NCBI GenBank assembly: GCA_001898035.1
Contig: MKRX01000015.1
Coordinates: 149,614 to 213,613, forward strand
Reading direction: 5' to 3'
Source of the DNA: Armatimonadetes bacterium 55-13
Lineage (GTDB): Bacteria > Armatimonadota > Fimbriimonadia > Fimbriimonadales > Fimbriimonadaceae
Length of the DNA stretch: 64,000 nt
Of this stretch, positions 23,762-32,699 are shown piece by piece. Both the position numbers and the translations under genes were made by a program. The notes beneath the pieces were generated by a model. That model worked only from the letters and a program-made list of their open reading frames with translations, ran no database searches and was not told the origin of the DNA. Position 1 is the first letter of the stretch. The number at the start of each line of letters is the position of its first letter.

Positions 23762-26341
23762 GTGACGGCCCGAACTCCCATGCTTCAGCAGTACTTCCGC
23801 GCGAAGGAAGAGCATCCGGGAGTGCTTCTGGCCATGCGGGTGGGCGACTTTTATGAGTTCTACGGGGACGACGCCGAAACGGCGGCGACCGCCCTGGAGA
23901 TCACCCTTACCGGTCGAGAAGACGGCGGCAATCGCATCGCCATGGCCGGAGTACCGTTCCACTCTGTCGAGAAGTACCTCGCCCGACTTCTTCAGAAGGG
24001 CTTGAAGGTCGCCCTTTGCGATCAACTTGAAGATCCTAAGGCTGCCAAAGGCCTGGTGAAACGAGGCGTTACCCGGGTCTTGACCCCCGGAACGCTTATG
24101 GAAGACTCCATGCTGAGCGCCGGGCAAAGCAGTTTCTTGGCCGCCCTTTGCGTTCAGGAAGGTCGAGCCGGCTTGGCGATCTTAGAACCCTCAACGGGCG
24201 AGTTCACCGTCACCGAACTCAGCGGCGAAGGAATCCAAGAGCGACTCCTGCAAGAATTAGCACGGGTTCGTCCTGCGGAGCTATTGGTAGGCGCCCAAGG
24301 CGAAGATTATGGGGCGCTCGCCCGAGAGTCCCTCGGGGCCACAGTGACGGACTTGGCCTCTCCTTCCTTGGATCGTGCGACCCGGCGGCTTCTGGATCAA
24401 TTCCACGTCGCTAATCTTCAAGGCTTCGGCTGCGATGACAAGCCTAGCGCCATCGTGGCGGCCTCGATGATCCTGGCCTACGCGGAGAAGAACCGACTTC
24501 CGCTTTCCCATGTCGACTCGATTTCGACGTACTCGGTCGATGCCTACATGCGGCTTGATCCGGCGACCCGCCGGTCTTTAGAACTCTCCCAAAACATGGC
24601 GGATGGATCTAAGAAATACACGCTGCTGGAGGTACTGGATCAGACCGTGACTTCAATGGGCTCTCGGTTGATGCGACGGTGGATCGAGCAGCCCTTGCTC
24701 GATCTGGGCGCGATTCATTCTCGGCAGGACGCGGTGGAACGCCTGGTAGGGCACGCCCTCGTTCGGAGCGATATTCGAGAGGGGCTTAAAAAGCTCTCAG
24801 ACATGGAACGACTGGTTTCACGAGTCTCGACCGGACTCGCGGGGCCTCGCGACCTGGCCGCTTTGCGTACCACGCTTTTGGCGCTGCCCCACCTCGCCGA
24901 GCCGTTTCGTAAGATTGGCGTCGGACGGTTGGAGGAATTGCGGTCCCAGATTTCGGATCACCACGACCTCGCTCATCTCTTGGATTCAGCGGTGGTGGCG
25001 GAGCCGCCTCACGCCTTGAGGGATGGTGGCGTCATTAAGGAAGGATTTGATCTGGAGTTAGACAAGCTTCGGGATCTATCCAAGAATGGGAAGTCGTACA
25101 TTGCTAGCTTAGAGCAAGCCGAGCGCGAATCCACGGGTATCTCGAACCTGAAGGTGGGTTTCAATTCGGTGTTCGGCTACTACCTCGAAGTTTCCAAGAG
25201 CAATCTGGACAAGGTGCCTGGCCACTACATCCGTAAGCAAACCACCGCGAACGCCGAACGGTACATCACTGCCGAACTGAAGGAGCATGAGTCGTTGGTG
25301 CTGGGCGCCCAAGAGAAGGCGGTGGCCTTGGAGTCGGAGCTTTTCCAGAGACTCCGGCAGCGAATCGCCGAGCACACGCGGGCGCTTTTGCAAACGGCTC
25401 GAGCCTTGGCCGAATACGATGTTCTGGCTTCTCTGGCCGAGGTTGCGTCTCGGAGTGGCTATGTCAAACCGGAGATCGTAGCGCAAGATGTGCTGGAGTT
25501 AGAGTCGGGTCGTCACCCGGTAGTAGAAGCGCAGAGCAGCGGATTCGTACCCAACGATCTGCACATTGATGCGACCGAAGGGGGAACCCGGTCGCGAATG
25601 CTCATCTTGACCGGGCCGAACATGGCAGGCAAGTCGACTTACCTTCGGCAAGCGGCCTTGATCGTCCTGATGGCCCAGATTGGATCGTTCGTTCCCGCCA
25701 AGTCGTGCCGAATCGGTCTTTGTGACCGGATCTTCGCCCGCATTGGCGCCAAGGACGAGTTGGCGCTGGGGCAATCCACCTTTATGGTGGAGATGATCGA
25801 GAGCGCGAACATTCTCAACCATGCATCAGACCGCTCGCTGGTGATTCTCGATGAAGTCGGGCGAGGAACCTCGACTTACGACGGTCTGGCCATCGCGTGG
25901 GCCATGGTGGAGCACCTGGTGGAGATCGGATCCAAGACGATGTTTGCCACTCACTACCACCAACTCAACGCGCTTGCCGACCAGATGCCCGGCGTGGCGA
26001 ACTACCGCGTGGCGGTGGAAGAGTTTGGCGATGACATCGTTTGGACCCACAAGGTCTTGCCCGGTGGCACCGACCGGTCCTACGGCATCCACGTCGCCCG
26101 AATGGCAGGCGTCCCCAGTTCGGTTCTGGGACGAGCGACCGAGATTCTGGCCGAACTGGAAGAGAAATCCGAGGCGCCAAAGGCCATTCCCGCCTCGACT
26201 CAGCGTCTGCAGCTATCGCTTTTCGAAGTCGAAGAACCTCCGGTGGTGAAGGCGCTTCAAAAGCTGGACGTAAACCAGCTAACTCCCCTTGAGGCTCTGC
26301 GACTCCTCGACGAGTGGAAGCGAAAGTTCGGTGGCAAGTAG
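23762..26341 (+). CDS. mutS: DNA mismatch repair protein MutS
   Basis: Mismatch-recognition ATPase, 859 aa. The mismatch-binding domain is plain: TPMLQQYFRAKEEHPGVLLA and the Phe-x-Glu wedge in RVGDFYEFYGDDAETAA. Core and clamp domains follow (MRLDPATRRSLELSQN; YYLEVSKSNLDKVPGHYIRK). The ATPase has TGPNMAGKSTYLRQ, the QSTFMVEM ABC-like signature, LVILDEVGRGTSTYDG and THYHQL. GTG start; a TAATAG box lies 5 nt before it with no Shine-Dalgarno. No mutL follows in the window. Confidence 0.97.
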   Translation: MTARTPMLQQYFRAKEEHPGVLLAMRVGDFYEFYGDDAETAATALEITLTGREDGGNRIAMAGVPFHSVEKYLARLLQKGLKVALCDQLEDPKAAKGLVKRGVTRVLTPGTLMEDSMLSAGQSSFLAALCVQEGRAGLAILEPSTGEFTVTELSGEGIQERLLQELARVRPAELLVGAQGEDYGALARESLGATVTDLASPSLDRATRRLLDQFHVANLQGFGCDDKPSAIVAASMILAYAEKNRLPLSHVDSISTYSVDAYMRLDPATRRSLELSQNMADGSKKYTLLEVLDQTVTSMGSRLMRRWIEQPLLDLGAIHSRQDAVERLVGHALVRSDIREGLKKLSDMERLVSRVSTGLAGPRDLAALRTTLLALPHLAEPFRKIGVGRLEELRSQISDHHDLAHLLDSAVVAEPPHALRDGGVIKEGFDLELDKLRDLSKNGKSYIASLEQAERESTGISNLKVGFNSVFGYYLEVSKSNLDKVPGHYIRKQTTANAERYITAELKEHESLVLGAQEKAVALESELFQRLRQRIAEHTRALLQTARALAEYDVLASLAEVASRSGYVKPEIVAQDVLELESGRHPVVEAQSSGFVPNDLHIDATEGGTRSRMLILTGPNMAGKSTYLRQAALIVLMAQIGSFVPAKSCRIGLCDRIFARIGAKDELALGQSTFMVEMIESANILNHASDRSLVILDEVGRGTSTYDGLAIAWAMVEHLVEIGSKTMFATHYHQLNALADQMPGVANYRVAVEEFGDDIVWTHKVLPGGTDRSYGIHVARMAGVPSSVLGRATEILAELEEKSEAPKAIPASTQRLQLSLFEVEEPPVVKALQKLDVNQLTPLEALRLLDEWKRKFGGK

Positions 26342-26396
26342 AAAACTCTGACGGTTTCCCGAAAACCATGTGCCCAAAGTTGGCCAGCAGAGCAGG

Positions 26397-26546
26397 CTAG
26401 TTCCTCGTACCTGAAACAAACTCCACTTCCACCTTGCGCACCCCCTGCTGAGCAGGAAGCACCCAGAACGCATAGATGCTGCCTAAGAGAAGAAGGAACA
26501 GCACCCAGGGGAAGGTTCGCTTTGGTTTGCCGTAGATGCGGCTCAC
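26397..26546 (-). CDS. Small single-pass membrane protein
   Basis: A 49-aa frame from GTG 26546: VSRIYGKPKRTFPW, one strong hydrophobic helix (VLFLLLLGSIYAFWVLP) and a charged tail (QQGVRKVEVEFVSGTRN). The positive N-terminal side and one TM helix look like a real membrane microprotein. I find no ribosome site. The longer frame to 26636 runs through the inverted repeat and is not believed. No known family. Confidence 0.4.
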   Translation of the reverse strand: MSRIYGKPKRTFPWVLFLLLLGSIYAFWVLPAQQGVRKVEVEFVSGTRN

Positions 26547-26564
26547 GGTTGGATTATGACAGGA

Positions 26565-26657
26565 GCTGGATTGCTTGATTGCTCGGACGGGTGGAGCGAG
26601 CCATACTTGGCGCCTGCTAGCCCTCCGTCCGAGCAATCAAGCAATCAACAATCCAGC
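26565..26657. repeat. Long imperfect inverted repeat downstream of argJ
   Basis: The arm 26565-26590 (GCTGGATTGCTTGATTGCTC and GGACGG) pairs with 26625-26657. Twenty-one bases nearest the loop match perfectly; the outer GCTGG/CCAGC pair is set off by seven extra bases (CAACAAT) in the right arm. The loop is about 34 bp. It starts 7 bp after the argJ stop (minus strand) and could end the argCJ transcript, although no T-run follows. Repeats of GATTGCTT inside the arm suggest growth by slippage or a mobile REP-like unit. Confidence 0.7.
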
Positions 26658-26663
26658 AATGCC

Positions 26664-27809
26664 TCAGGTGTGGTACTCGGCATTGATCCGTACGTAGCCG
26701 TAGCCGAAGTCACAGGTGTAGATGGTGGCAGTCTCGCCTTCTCCAACCTTGAGGTCAATGACCACGTAATCCGACTTCAGCGCGGTTGAAACCCGCTTGG
26801 GATCGAAGGCGGCGGGGGCGCCGTTTTCGAAGAGGAGATGATCTTCGCCATTCGCTTGGATCGTCAGCACGGTCTCTTCCTTTGAAAAGGGTACGCCAGC
26901 TCGACCGGCCGCCATCAGGACGCGGCCCCAGTTGGGGTCACAGCCGAACATTGCAGTCTTGACCAGCGGCGAATCGGCAATGGTGCGCGCGATCTTCTTC
27001 GGGTCCGAACTTCCGGTTACTACGACTTCCACCAACTTGGTCGCACCTTCCCCGTCTCTGGCAACCTGCTTGGCCAAGGAAACCAGCACCTCGGTGAGCG
27101 CGGCTTCAAAGTCCGCCTCTGAGGGCTTCTCGCCAGACGCTCCGTTGGCCAACACGATGACCATATCGTTCGTGGAAGTGTCTCCATCGACGGTCATGCA
27201 GTTGAAGCTCTTGTCATTGGCCCGCTTGAGGATGGCGGGGAGATCCAGATGCTCGACATCGGCGTCGGTGGTGATGTAAGCCAGCATCGTCGCCATGTTA
27301 GGAGCGATCATGCCTGAGCCCTTGGCCACGCCATAGACGGCGGCGTTCCCGACGGTGGTTCCCGCCTCTTTCTCTACCAAGTCGGTGGTGAGAATGGCGT
27401 CCATGAACGGTCGTGGATCCTCGCCAAGTTTGGTTCCTGCCTCGGCAATTCCCTTCTCGACTTTAACCATGTCCAACAGTTGACCGATGACACCAGTCGA
27501 ACCCACGACCAGATCGTCCGACTGAACGCCGAGAGCGGTGGCGGCCAATTCGGCCATCTTTGCGGTATCTCGCTCGCCTTGTTCGCCAGTGCAGCAGTTG
27601 GCGTTGCCACTATTGACGACCACCCCACGCAGAACGCCCTTGGCAATCGCGGTTCGCGAGTAATCGACACATGCCGCACGAACCTGATTCGTGGTGAACA
27701 TGCCCGCCGCGCGGGCTGGGGTCTCACTCAAGATCAGGCCGATATCGTTTCTCTTGTTCTTGAGTCCACATCGGACGCCAGCGAATTTAAATCCTTTAGG
27801 TACGTTCAT
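26664..27809 (-). CDS. argJ: Glutamate N-acetyltransferase ArgJ
   Basis: Ornithine acetyltransferase of arginine biosynthesis (and possibly N-acetylglutamate synthase), 381 aa. The proenzyme self-cleaves before the Thr in NMATMLAYITTDA-like residues (here MATMLAYITTDADV). Other motifs: SGNANCCTGEQG, VGSTGVIGQLLDM, KGSGMIAPNM, SFNCMTVDGDTSTND and GCDPNWGRVLMAAGR. Length is slightly below the usual 390-410. The start abuts the argC stop directly (TAAATG), so the two are one operon. Confidence 0.96.
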   Translation of the reverse strand: MNVPKGFKFAGVRCGLKNKRNDIGLILSETPARAAGMFTTNQVRAACVDYSRTAIAKGVLRGVVVNSGNANCCTGEQGERDTAKMAELAATALGVQSDDLVVGSTGVIGQLLDMVKVEKGIAEAGTKLGEDPRPFMDAILTTDLVEKEAGTTVGNAAVYGVAKGSGMIAPNMATMLAYITTDADVEHLDLPAILKRANDKSFNCMTVDGDTSTNDMVIVLANGASGEKPSEADFEAALTEVLVSLAKQVARDGEGATKLVEVVVTGSSDPKKIARTIADSPLVKTAMFGCDPNWGRVLMAAGRAGVPFSKEETVLTIQANGEDHLLFENGAPAAFDPKRVSTALKSDYVVIDLKVGEGETATIYTCDFGYGYVRINAEYHT

Positions 27810-28823
27810 TTAGGGCCACACTCCGTTCAGTGGCAAGCCGGTTTCTTCAGGCAGACCGGCCATAAGATTCATATTTTGGATGGCCTGACCAGCCGCTCCC
27901 TTGACAAGGTTGTCCAGCACGCTGGAAATCACCGCAAAGCCCACGCGGGCATCGAAGTCCACCGAGATATCCACCCGATTGGTGCCTTCCACTTGCTTGA
28001 TGCTCGGGGTCTGATCCACCACATTGACAAACACCGAACCGGCATAGGCCTGAGTCAACGCGTCAATGATCGCTTCCTGTGTTGTCCCTTGACTCACTTG
28101 GACGTGGGTGGTGGAGTAGATTCCTCGGGCGGCTGGGATGAGGTGTGGCGTGAACCGAATCGTCATCCCTGCGGTTTGCTCGATCTCCGGCGTGTGCCGA
28201 TGCCCGGTGATGGCGTAAGCCTTGAAGTTGCTCGTCATCTCGGAGAACAGATAGTCAGTCTCCTTGCGAGACCGACCGGCCCCGCTCACTCCCGACTTCG
28301 CATCGATCACCGGGACACCCTGAATCAAGCCCGCCTTGACGAGGGGCGTGATGGAAAGGGCGGCGGCGGTGGCATAGCAACCGGGGTTCGCAATCAGTCG
28401 AGCCTTTCGAATCGAGTCTCGATCAACCAGTTCCGGCAAACCGTAGATAGGCTGATCTTCCAATCCTGGCGACTCCCACTCTCGCTTGTAGTACTCGCGA
28501 TAGACCTCTTTGTCCTCCAGTCGAAAATCGGCGGACAGGTCAATGACCTTCGCCTTCTTCAACAGCGCCGGGGCGTGCTTCATGGCGAAGCCAGCCTCCT
28601 GGGCGAGGAAGACAAAGTCAACGTCGAGCTTCTCAGGGTCAAAGGCTTCGAGAACGAGATCGGATGCCAGCCAAGGACAATCACGACGGAGGCGCGTGCC
28701 GGCCAAACGCTCGGACGTCACGGTGACGACCTCGGCCGAGGGATGGTTCGCGAGCAAGCGTACGAGTTCGGCTCCGCCGTACCCGGTTGCTCCAACGATC
28801 GCAACACGCGCTTTCGTATTCAT
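27810..28823 (-). CDS. argC: N-acetyl-gamma-glutamyl-phosphate reductase
   Basis: Third step of arginine biosynthesis, NADPH-dependent, 337 aa. Motifs: RVAIVGATGYGGAELVRLL, DLSADFRLED, YGLPELVDRDSIRKARLIAN with the catalytic Cys in NPGCYATA, and SGAGRSRKE. ATG 28823 fits the family start; the GTG at 28850 gives nine extra residues and a GGAAGGG upstream region that is too distant to decide. argJ follows with zero spacing. Confidence 0.96.
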   Translation of the reverse strand: MNTKARVAIVGATGYGGAELVRLLANHPSAEVVTVTSERLAGTRLRRDCPWLASDLVLEAFDPEKLDVDFVFLAQEAGFAMKHAPALLKKAKVIDLSADFRLEDKEVYREYYKREWESPGLEDQPIYGLPELVDRDSIRKARLIANPGCYATAAALSITPLVKAGLIQGVPVIDAKSGVSGAGRSRKETDYLFSEMTSNFKAYAITGHRHTPEIEQTAGMTIRFTPHLIPAARGIYSTTHVQVSQGTTQEAIIDALTQAYAGSVFVNVVDQTPSIKQVEGTNRVDISVDFDARVGFAVISSVLDNLVKGAAGQAIQNMNLMAGLPEETGLPLNGVWP

Positions 28824-28882
28824 GGAGCTATGTAATTTACCCTTCCGCACACCTAGTCCGTAGTCCCTGGTACAACGGGCGA

Positions 28883-30115
28883 ATGGGATTGGGGTTCGCG
28901 CTTAGGGCAGAGTCGAAATCAAAAGGGTTTCTTGGTCTAGGAAAAGGCAAATCGCCAACTGTTGAAACGGTGAAACAATGGTTCGCGGAGCAGCCCTCGG
29001 TTAACCCGTTGGTTTTGGCGGTCGATCCTTCTCGAACACTCTTTGTTGGTCTCGTTCCCTATGAAGAAGAGCTGACGGTTCAGGAAGCTCAAGGGCAGTT
29101 GGTGTTTTCCGCGCGGACTTCGACCGCAGGCCCTGGCTATCACGCCTACCTCTGCAAACTCCTAAGAATGTTGGGAACGGACCTTTCCTTAAGTTGGGTG
29201 ACTAGCGAAGAGTCATGTGACGAAACTGGCTACTGGGAATCCGGACGCGAAGACCAACTCCAATTCGAGATGAAGGAGTGGTTAACCGCGGTGGCAAAGA
29301 TGGTGGTGGAACGATGGCCAGAGAAACTCGACGGACAAATCTCCATTTGCATGCCCACGGACAAGCAATTCGTGGCCCCTGGCGCGATCCACATGCCGAT
29401 GGGCATCCGCGACCGGGAGTGGTGGACGGCATTGGCGACCACGGGTGACGGAGCAGAGTTCTGGCCCTGGCCAGATTTGGCAGACACCGCGAGAAACGCA
29501 GTCAATCAGGCAGTCGTCCAGATGTGGACCGATGTGCGCTGGCGAGCACCCCAAACTGAGGCGGAATCAAGAACTTTGGGCTCAGTCAACCAGTTGCTCG
29601 AAAAGGCCAGGTCGCTCGATCCCCACATCCCCGTTCCAGTTCGCGAATGGCTTGAAGTCATGGGATTGTTGAATCTAGCGCCCAGCCCAGATTTGATAGA
29701 AGAAGCCAAGGCTCAGGTGGGTCCGCTGATTGGCTACTATCGCCACAAGGTCCGCTTTCACCCTTCGAAGTTCTGGTCCATCGAACTTCCAGGAGATGTT
29801 TGGATAACTCCGGACCAGGGAAGCACGTTCGAAGCCCAGGCGGCAGATCTTGGAGTCTGGGTGACGACGTACCTTTCAAAAGAGCCGGTTACCCAAGTTT
29901 CTCAGGAGCCGGAAGGCGAAAAATTCGAGCTTGGCGATTCCTACTTGGGAGGAGCCGCGATCGCTTGGAGTGCTTCCTCAAATTCCTGGATCACAACGGT
30001 GATCATCGCAAGGGACCGATCCCTGATGACCTGCACGATTCAAGTCGTTGGCGAGGAGTCCAAAGATCTCGCCATTCAAATCGCCCAATCCATCAAATAC
30101 AAGGGGAAATCGTGA
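28883..30115 (+). CDS. Unrecognised 410-aa cytoplasmic protein
   Basis: I do not recognise this protein. It is soluble, rich in Trp and acidic residues, with no signal peptide. Features: a Gly/Lys-rich start (FALRAESKSKGFLGLGKGK), VLAVDPSRTLFVGLVPYEEE, a central segment WWTALATTGDGAEFWPWPDL, and a C-terminal beta-rich part (AIAWSASSNSWITTVIIARD). The ATG at 28883 is chosen because upstream codons overlap the argC promoter region; TACAAC lies 6 nt before it. It is divergent from argC and followed by the Cys-rich gene. Confidence 0.65.
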   Translation: MGLGFALRAESKSKGFLGLGKGKSPTVETVKQWFAEQPSVNPLVLAVDPSRTLFVGLVPYEEELTVQEAQGQLVFSARTSTAGPGYHAYLCKLLRMLGTDLSLSWVTSEESCDETGYWESGREDQLQFEMKEWLTAVAKMVVERWPEKLDGQISICMPTDKQFVAPGAIHMPMGIRDREWWTALATTGDGAEFWPWPDLADTARNAVNQAVVQMWTDVRWRAPQTEAESRTLGSVNQLLEKARSLDPHIPVPVREWLEVMGLLNLAPSPDLIEEAKAQVGPLIGYYRHKVRFHPSKFWSIELPGDVWITPDQGSTFEAQAADLGVWVTTYLSKEPVTQVSQEPEGEKFELGDSYLGGAAIAWSASSNSWITTVIIARDRSLMTCTIQVVGEESKDLAIQIAQSIKYKGKS

Positions 30116-30143
30116 AGTCTTCTTCCGGTAATCTATTGCAATC

Positions 30144-30512
30144 ATGAAGCTTTTGGTTACCCTCATCGTTGCGGCCGCTTCCGTCGCTTCATTCGCCCAA
30201 TGCCCCGCCTGTGGTAAGGAAAAGCAGCCTTCCGCTGACGAGCTGTTCCTCAAGCAAGCACGCGAGATGGAGATGGCTGCGGAAGGAAAGAAGGCTTGTT
30301 GCCGTACTACCGCCGAGAAATCCGTGGAAAAAGGCGAAGCCGGGTGCTGCAACGCCAAGGGCGAAATAGCAAAGTTCAAGGTCTTTGTGGCCGGTTCTGG
30401 CTATAAGTTCTTTGGCTGTGAAGACAGCGCTGCTCAGGGCCGCAAAGAGCTAATGGCATCGGGTGTGAAGGTCGGTCAAGTCCAGAAAGTTCTGGGCAAA
30501 GTCGCCATCTAA
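30144..30512 (+). CDS. Secreted cysteine-rich small protein
   Basis: A 122-aa protein with signal peptide MKLLVTLIVAAASVASFAQ. The mature part has CPAC right after the cleavage site, then CC (KKACCRT), CC (AGCCNAKG) and a lone Cys (FFGCEDS). This resembles a metal-binding periplasmic protein; the VAGSGYKFFGCEDSA stretch recalls YHS-type metal domains, but weakly. TAATCT lies 9 nt before the ATG and no Shine-Dalgarno is seen. It is closed by a hairpin terminator ahead of sdhA. Confidence 0.65.
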   Translation: MKLLVTLIVAAASVASFAQCPACGKEKQPSADELFLKQAREMEMAAEGKKACCRTTAEKSVEKGEAGCCNAKGEIAKFKVFVAGSGYKFFGCEDSAAQGRKELMASGVKVGQVQKVLGKVAI

Positions 30513-30533
30513 GCTCGATTCAGAAGAATTGAC

Positions 30534-30563
30534 GAAGGGTCCCCTTGGGGCCCTTCTTTGTTT
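30534..30563 (+). terminator. Rho-independent terminator after the Cys-rich gene
   Basis: GAAGGG-(T)-CCCC-TT-GGGG-CCCTTC (30534-30556) is a GC-rich stem with one bulged T, followed by TTTGTTTA. It isolates the upstream gene from sdhA. Confidence 0.75.
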
Positions 30564-30630
30564 ATTGAGGGTCCAGACCCGGCCAATCCCGGTTTCGACG
30601 GGTTCAAAAAGCGTAGAATAAGGGGCAGCA

Positions 30631-32559
30631 ATGGCTGCTCAAAGAACTATTGTCGTTGTAGGCGGAGGCCTGGCGGGCCTCATGGCCACCATGAAGCTCG
30701 CGGAAGCTGGGCACAAGGTCAAACTTTTCTCCTTGGTGCCGGTCAAGCGATCACACAGCGTATGCGCTCAAGGCGGCATTAACGGCGCCGTGAACCTCCG
30801 GGGTGAGGGAGACTCTCCTTACCTTCACTTCGAAGACACCATCACCGGCGGCGACTTCCTCAATCACCAGCCCCCCGTCATGCGCATGGCGGAGCGAGCT
30901 CCCGCGATCATTTACTTACTAGATCGCATGGGCGTTCCGTTCAACCGAACTTCCGAGGGTCTGTTGAGCTTCCGCCGCTTTGGCGGCACCCTCAAGCACC
31001 GCACCGCCTATGCGGGTGCGACCACCGGCCAGCAATTGCTCTACGCCTTGGATGAGCAGGTTCGCCGTTGGGAAGCCTCCAACGCAGTCGAGAAATACGA
31101 GGGCTGGGAATTCCTTGGCATCGTGAAAGATGCTGACGGCAAGTGCGTCGGTATCACGGCTCAGAACCTTCGCACGATGGAGATCGAAGCCTTCGCCTGT
31201 GACGCCGCGATCGTGGCCACCGGCGGAAACGGCGTCATCTTCGGCAAATCCACCAACTCCATCATCAACACGGGCGCGGCGGTTTCCATTTGCTACCAGC
31301 AAGGCGTGAAGTACGGCAACCCGGAGATGGTGCAGATTCACCCCACCGCGATCCCTGGTGAAGATAAGTGTCGTCTGATGTCGGAGTCGGTCCGCGGAGA
31401 AGGCGGTCGCCTTTGGACCCCGCGCGATCCAATGGACTCTCGTCGCCCGGTTGATATCCCTGAAAAAGATCGCTGGTACTTCTGCGAAGAACTCGACCCG
31501 GTTTACGGAAACCTTCTCAGCCGAGACCTCGTCAGCTTTGCCATCTACTGCGTCTGCAAGAAGGGCGCAGGCGTCGGCGGACGCCAGCAGGTTTATCTCG
31601 ACATCACTCAACTTCACCAGAGCCGGGGCGGTCCTCACACCCGAGAAATCATCAACGACAAGTTGGAAGGCGTCCTTGAGATTTACGAGAAGTTCATGCG
31701 CGAGGATCCGATCGAGACACCGATGCGCATCTACCCGGCTGTTCACTACACTATGGGTGGCCTTTGGGTCGACTACAACTTGAATCCGGACGGCTCTTGG
31801 AACGTGGATGAACCGCGAAACCAGATGACAAACATCCCGGGTCTCTATGCCGCAGGCGAGGCGGACTTCCAATACCACGGGGCGAATCGACTGGGAGCCA
31901 ATGCCCTTCTGTCGTGCTTGGTCGGAGGGGAGATCGCCGCCCAGGGCGTGCTTTCCTATATCAAGGATGCCAAGCCAGACGAAGCGGCACAAGGATTGCT
32001 CAGCGATGCCCAAAAGCAGCGCCAAGCCGAATACGACGGGCTCCGCTCCAGCAACGGAAAGGAAAACCCGTACCAGCTTCATGCCGAACTGGCGGACGTC
32101 ATGTGGAACAACTGCGGCATCTGGCGTTTGCAGTCAGACCTCCTCAACGCCCGAACGAAGTTGGACGATTTGGCATCCCGAGCGCGTCAATGCGATTTGG
32201 TCGATGACAGTGGCTGGACCAACCAAGCCGTCCCGTTCACTCGCGCCGTGATCAACATGATTGAGCAATCCAAGGCGATTGTCGGCGGTGCGATCATTCG
32301 CGACGAAAGCCGTGGAGCGCACTTCAAGATGGACACCCCTCAGCGCGACGACCAGAATTGGCTCAAGACCACCGTCGCAACTTGGGGAGAAAAGTCGCCA
32401 TCCTTCGACTTTGAGTCCATTGATGTTCGCTACATCGCGCCACGTGCCCGAAAGTATCGAATCAACCAGAACATGGTCGTAAAGGAAATTTTGGGCGAGG
32501 AATACCTCAAGGTGACTCCCCCTGCCGCAACCGCTCAGCCGGTGCCCAGCGGCGAGTAA
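30631..32559 (+). CDS. sdhA: Succinate dehydrogenase / fumarate reductase flavoprotein subunit
   Basis: FAD-linked catalytic subunit of complex II, 642 aa. It has the FAD dinucleotide fold (IVVVGGGLAGLMATMKLAE), the SHSVCAQGGINGAVNLRGEG flavinylation region (the His before SVCAQGG), catalytic HPTAIPG, and HYTMGGLWVDYN, GLYAAGEADFQYHGANRLGA. The length and the HGANRLGANALL form fit the B. subtilis/epsilon-type SdhA. The iron-sulfur and membrane subunits are absent on both sides, which is unusual. TAGAAT (30614-30619) and AAGGGG precede the ATG. Confidence 0.95.
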   Translation: MAAQRTIVVVGGGLAGLMATMKLAEAGHKVKLFSLVPVKRSHSVCAQGGINGAVNLRGEGDSPYLHFEDTITGGDFLNHQPPVMRMAERAPAIIYLLDRMGVPFNRTSEGLLSFRRFGGTLKHRTAYAGATTGQQLLYALDEQVRRWEASNAVEKYEGWEFLGIVKDADGKCVGITAQNLRTMEIEAFACDAAIVATGGNGVIFGKSTNSIINTGAAVSICYQQGVKYGNPEMVQIHPTAIPGEDKCRLMSESVRGEGGRLWTPRDPMDSRRPVDIPEKDRWYFCEELDPVYGNLLSRDLVSFAIYCVCKKGAGVGGRQQVYLDITQLHQSRGGPHTREIINDKLEGVLEIYEKFMREDPIETPMRIYPAVHYTMGGLWVDYNLNPDGSWNVDEPRNQMTNIPGLYAAGEADFQYHGANRLGANALLSCLVGGEIAAQGVLSYIKDAKPDEAAQGLLSDAQKQRQAEYDGLRSSNGKENPYQLHAELADVMWNNCGIWRLQSDLLNARTKLDDLASRARQCDLVDDSGWTNQAVPFTRAVINMIEQSKAIVGGAIIRDESRGAHFKMDTPQRDDQNWLKTTVATWGEKSPSFDFESIDVRYIAPRARKYRINQNMVVKEILGEEYLKVTPPAATAQPVPSGE

Positions 32560-32584
32560 GCCTCGGAGAGATATGCAGATGCGA

Positions 32585-32618
32585 GGGGATTGCTGAACTT
32601 CCAGCAATCCCCTTCTTT
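32585..32618 (+). terminator. Rho-independent terminator after sdhA
   Basis: GGGGATTGCTG-AACTTC-CAGCAATCCCC (32585-32612), an 11-bp perfect stem, followed by TTCTTTC. It shows that sdhA is transcribed as a single gene. Confidence 0.85.
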
Positions 32619-32699
32619 CGTTCCAATGCCCGCCCGAAAAGAGGTGCTTTCGGGTAGCTTAAATCGTCTAGCCAAGGTCGGTTAGATTTCCCTTCTCAG

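Noticed and set aside
27480-28835. 451-aa plus-strand frame across argJ/argC
   Set aside because: It runs antisense to two certain enzymes, has no recognisable domains and has shadow-like composition.
30919-32082. 387-aa minus-strand frame inside sdhA
   Set aside because: It is antisense to the flavoprotein; the frame stays open because of codon bias only.
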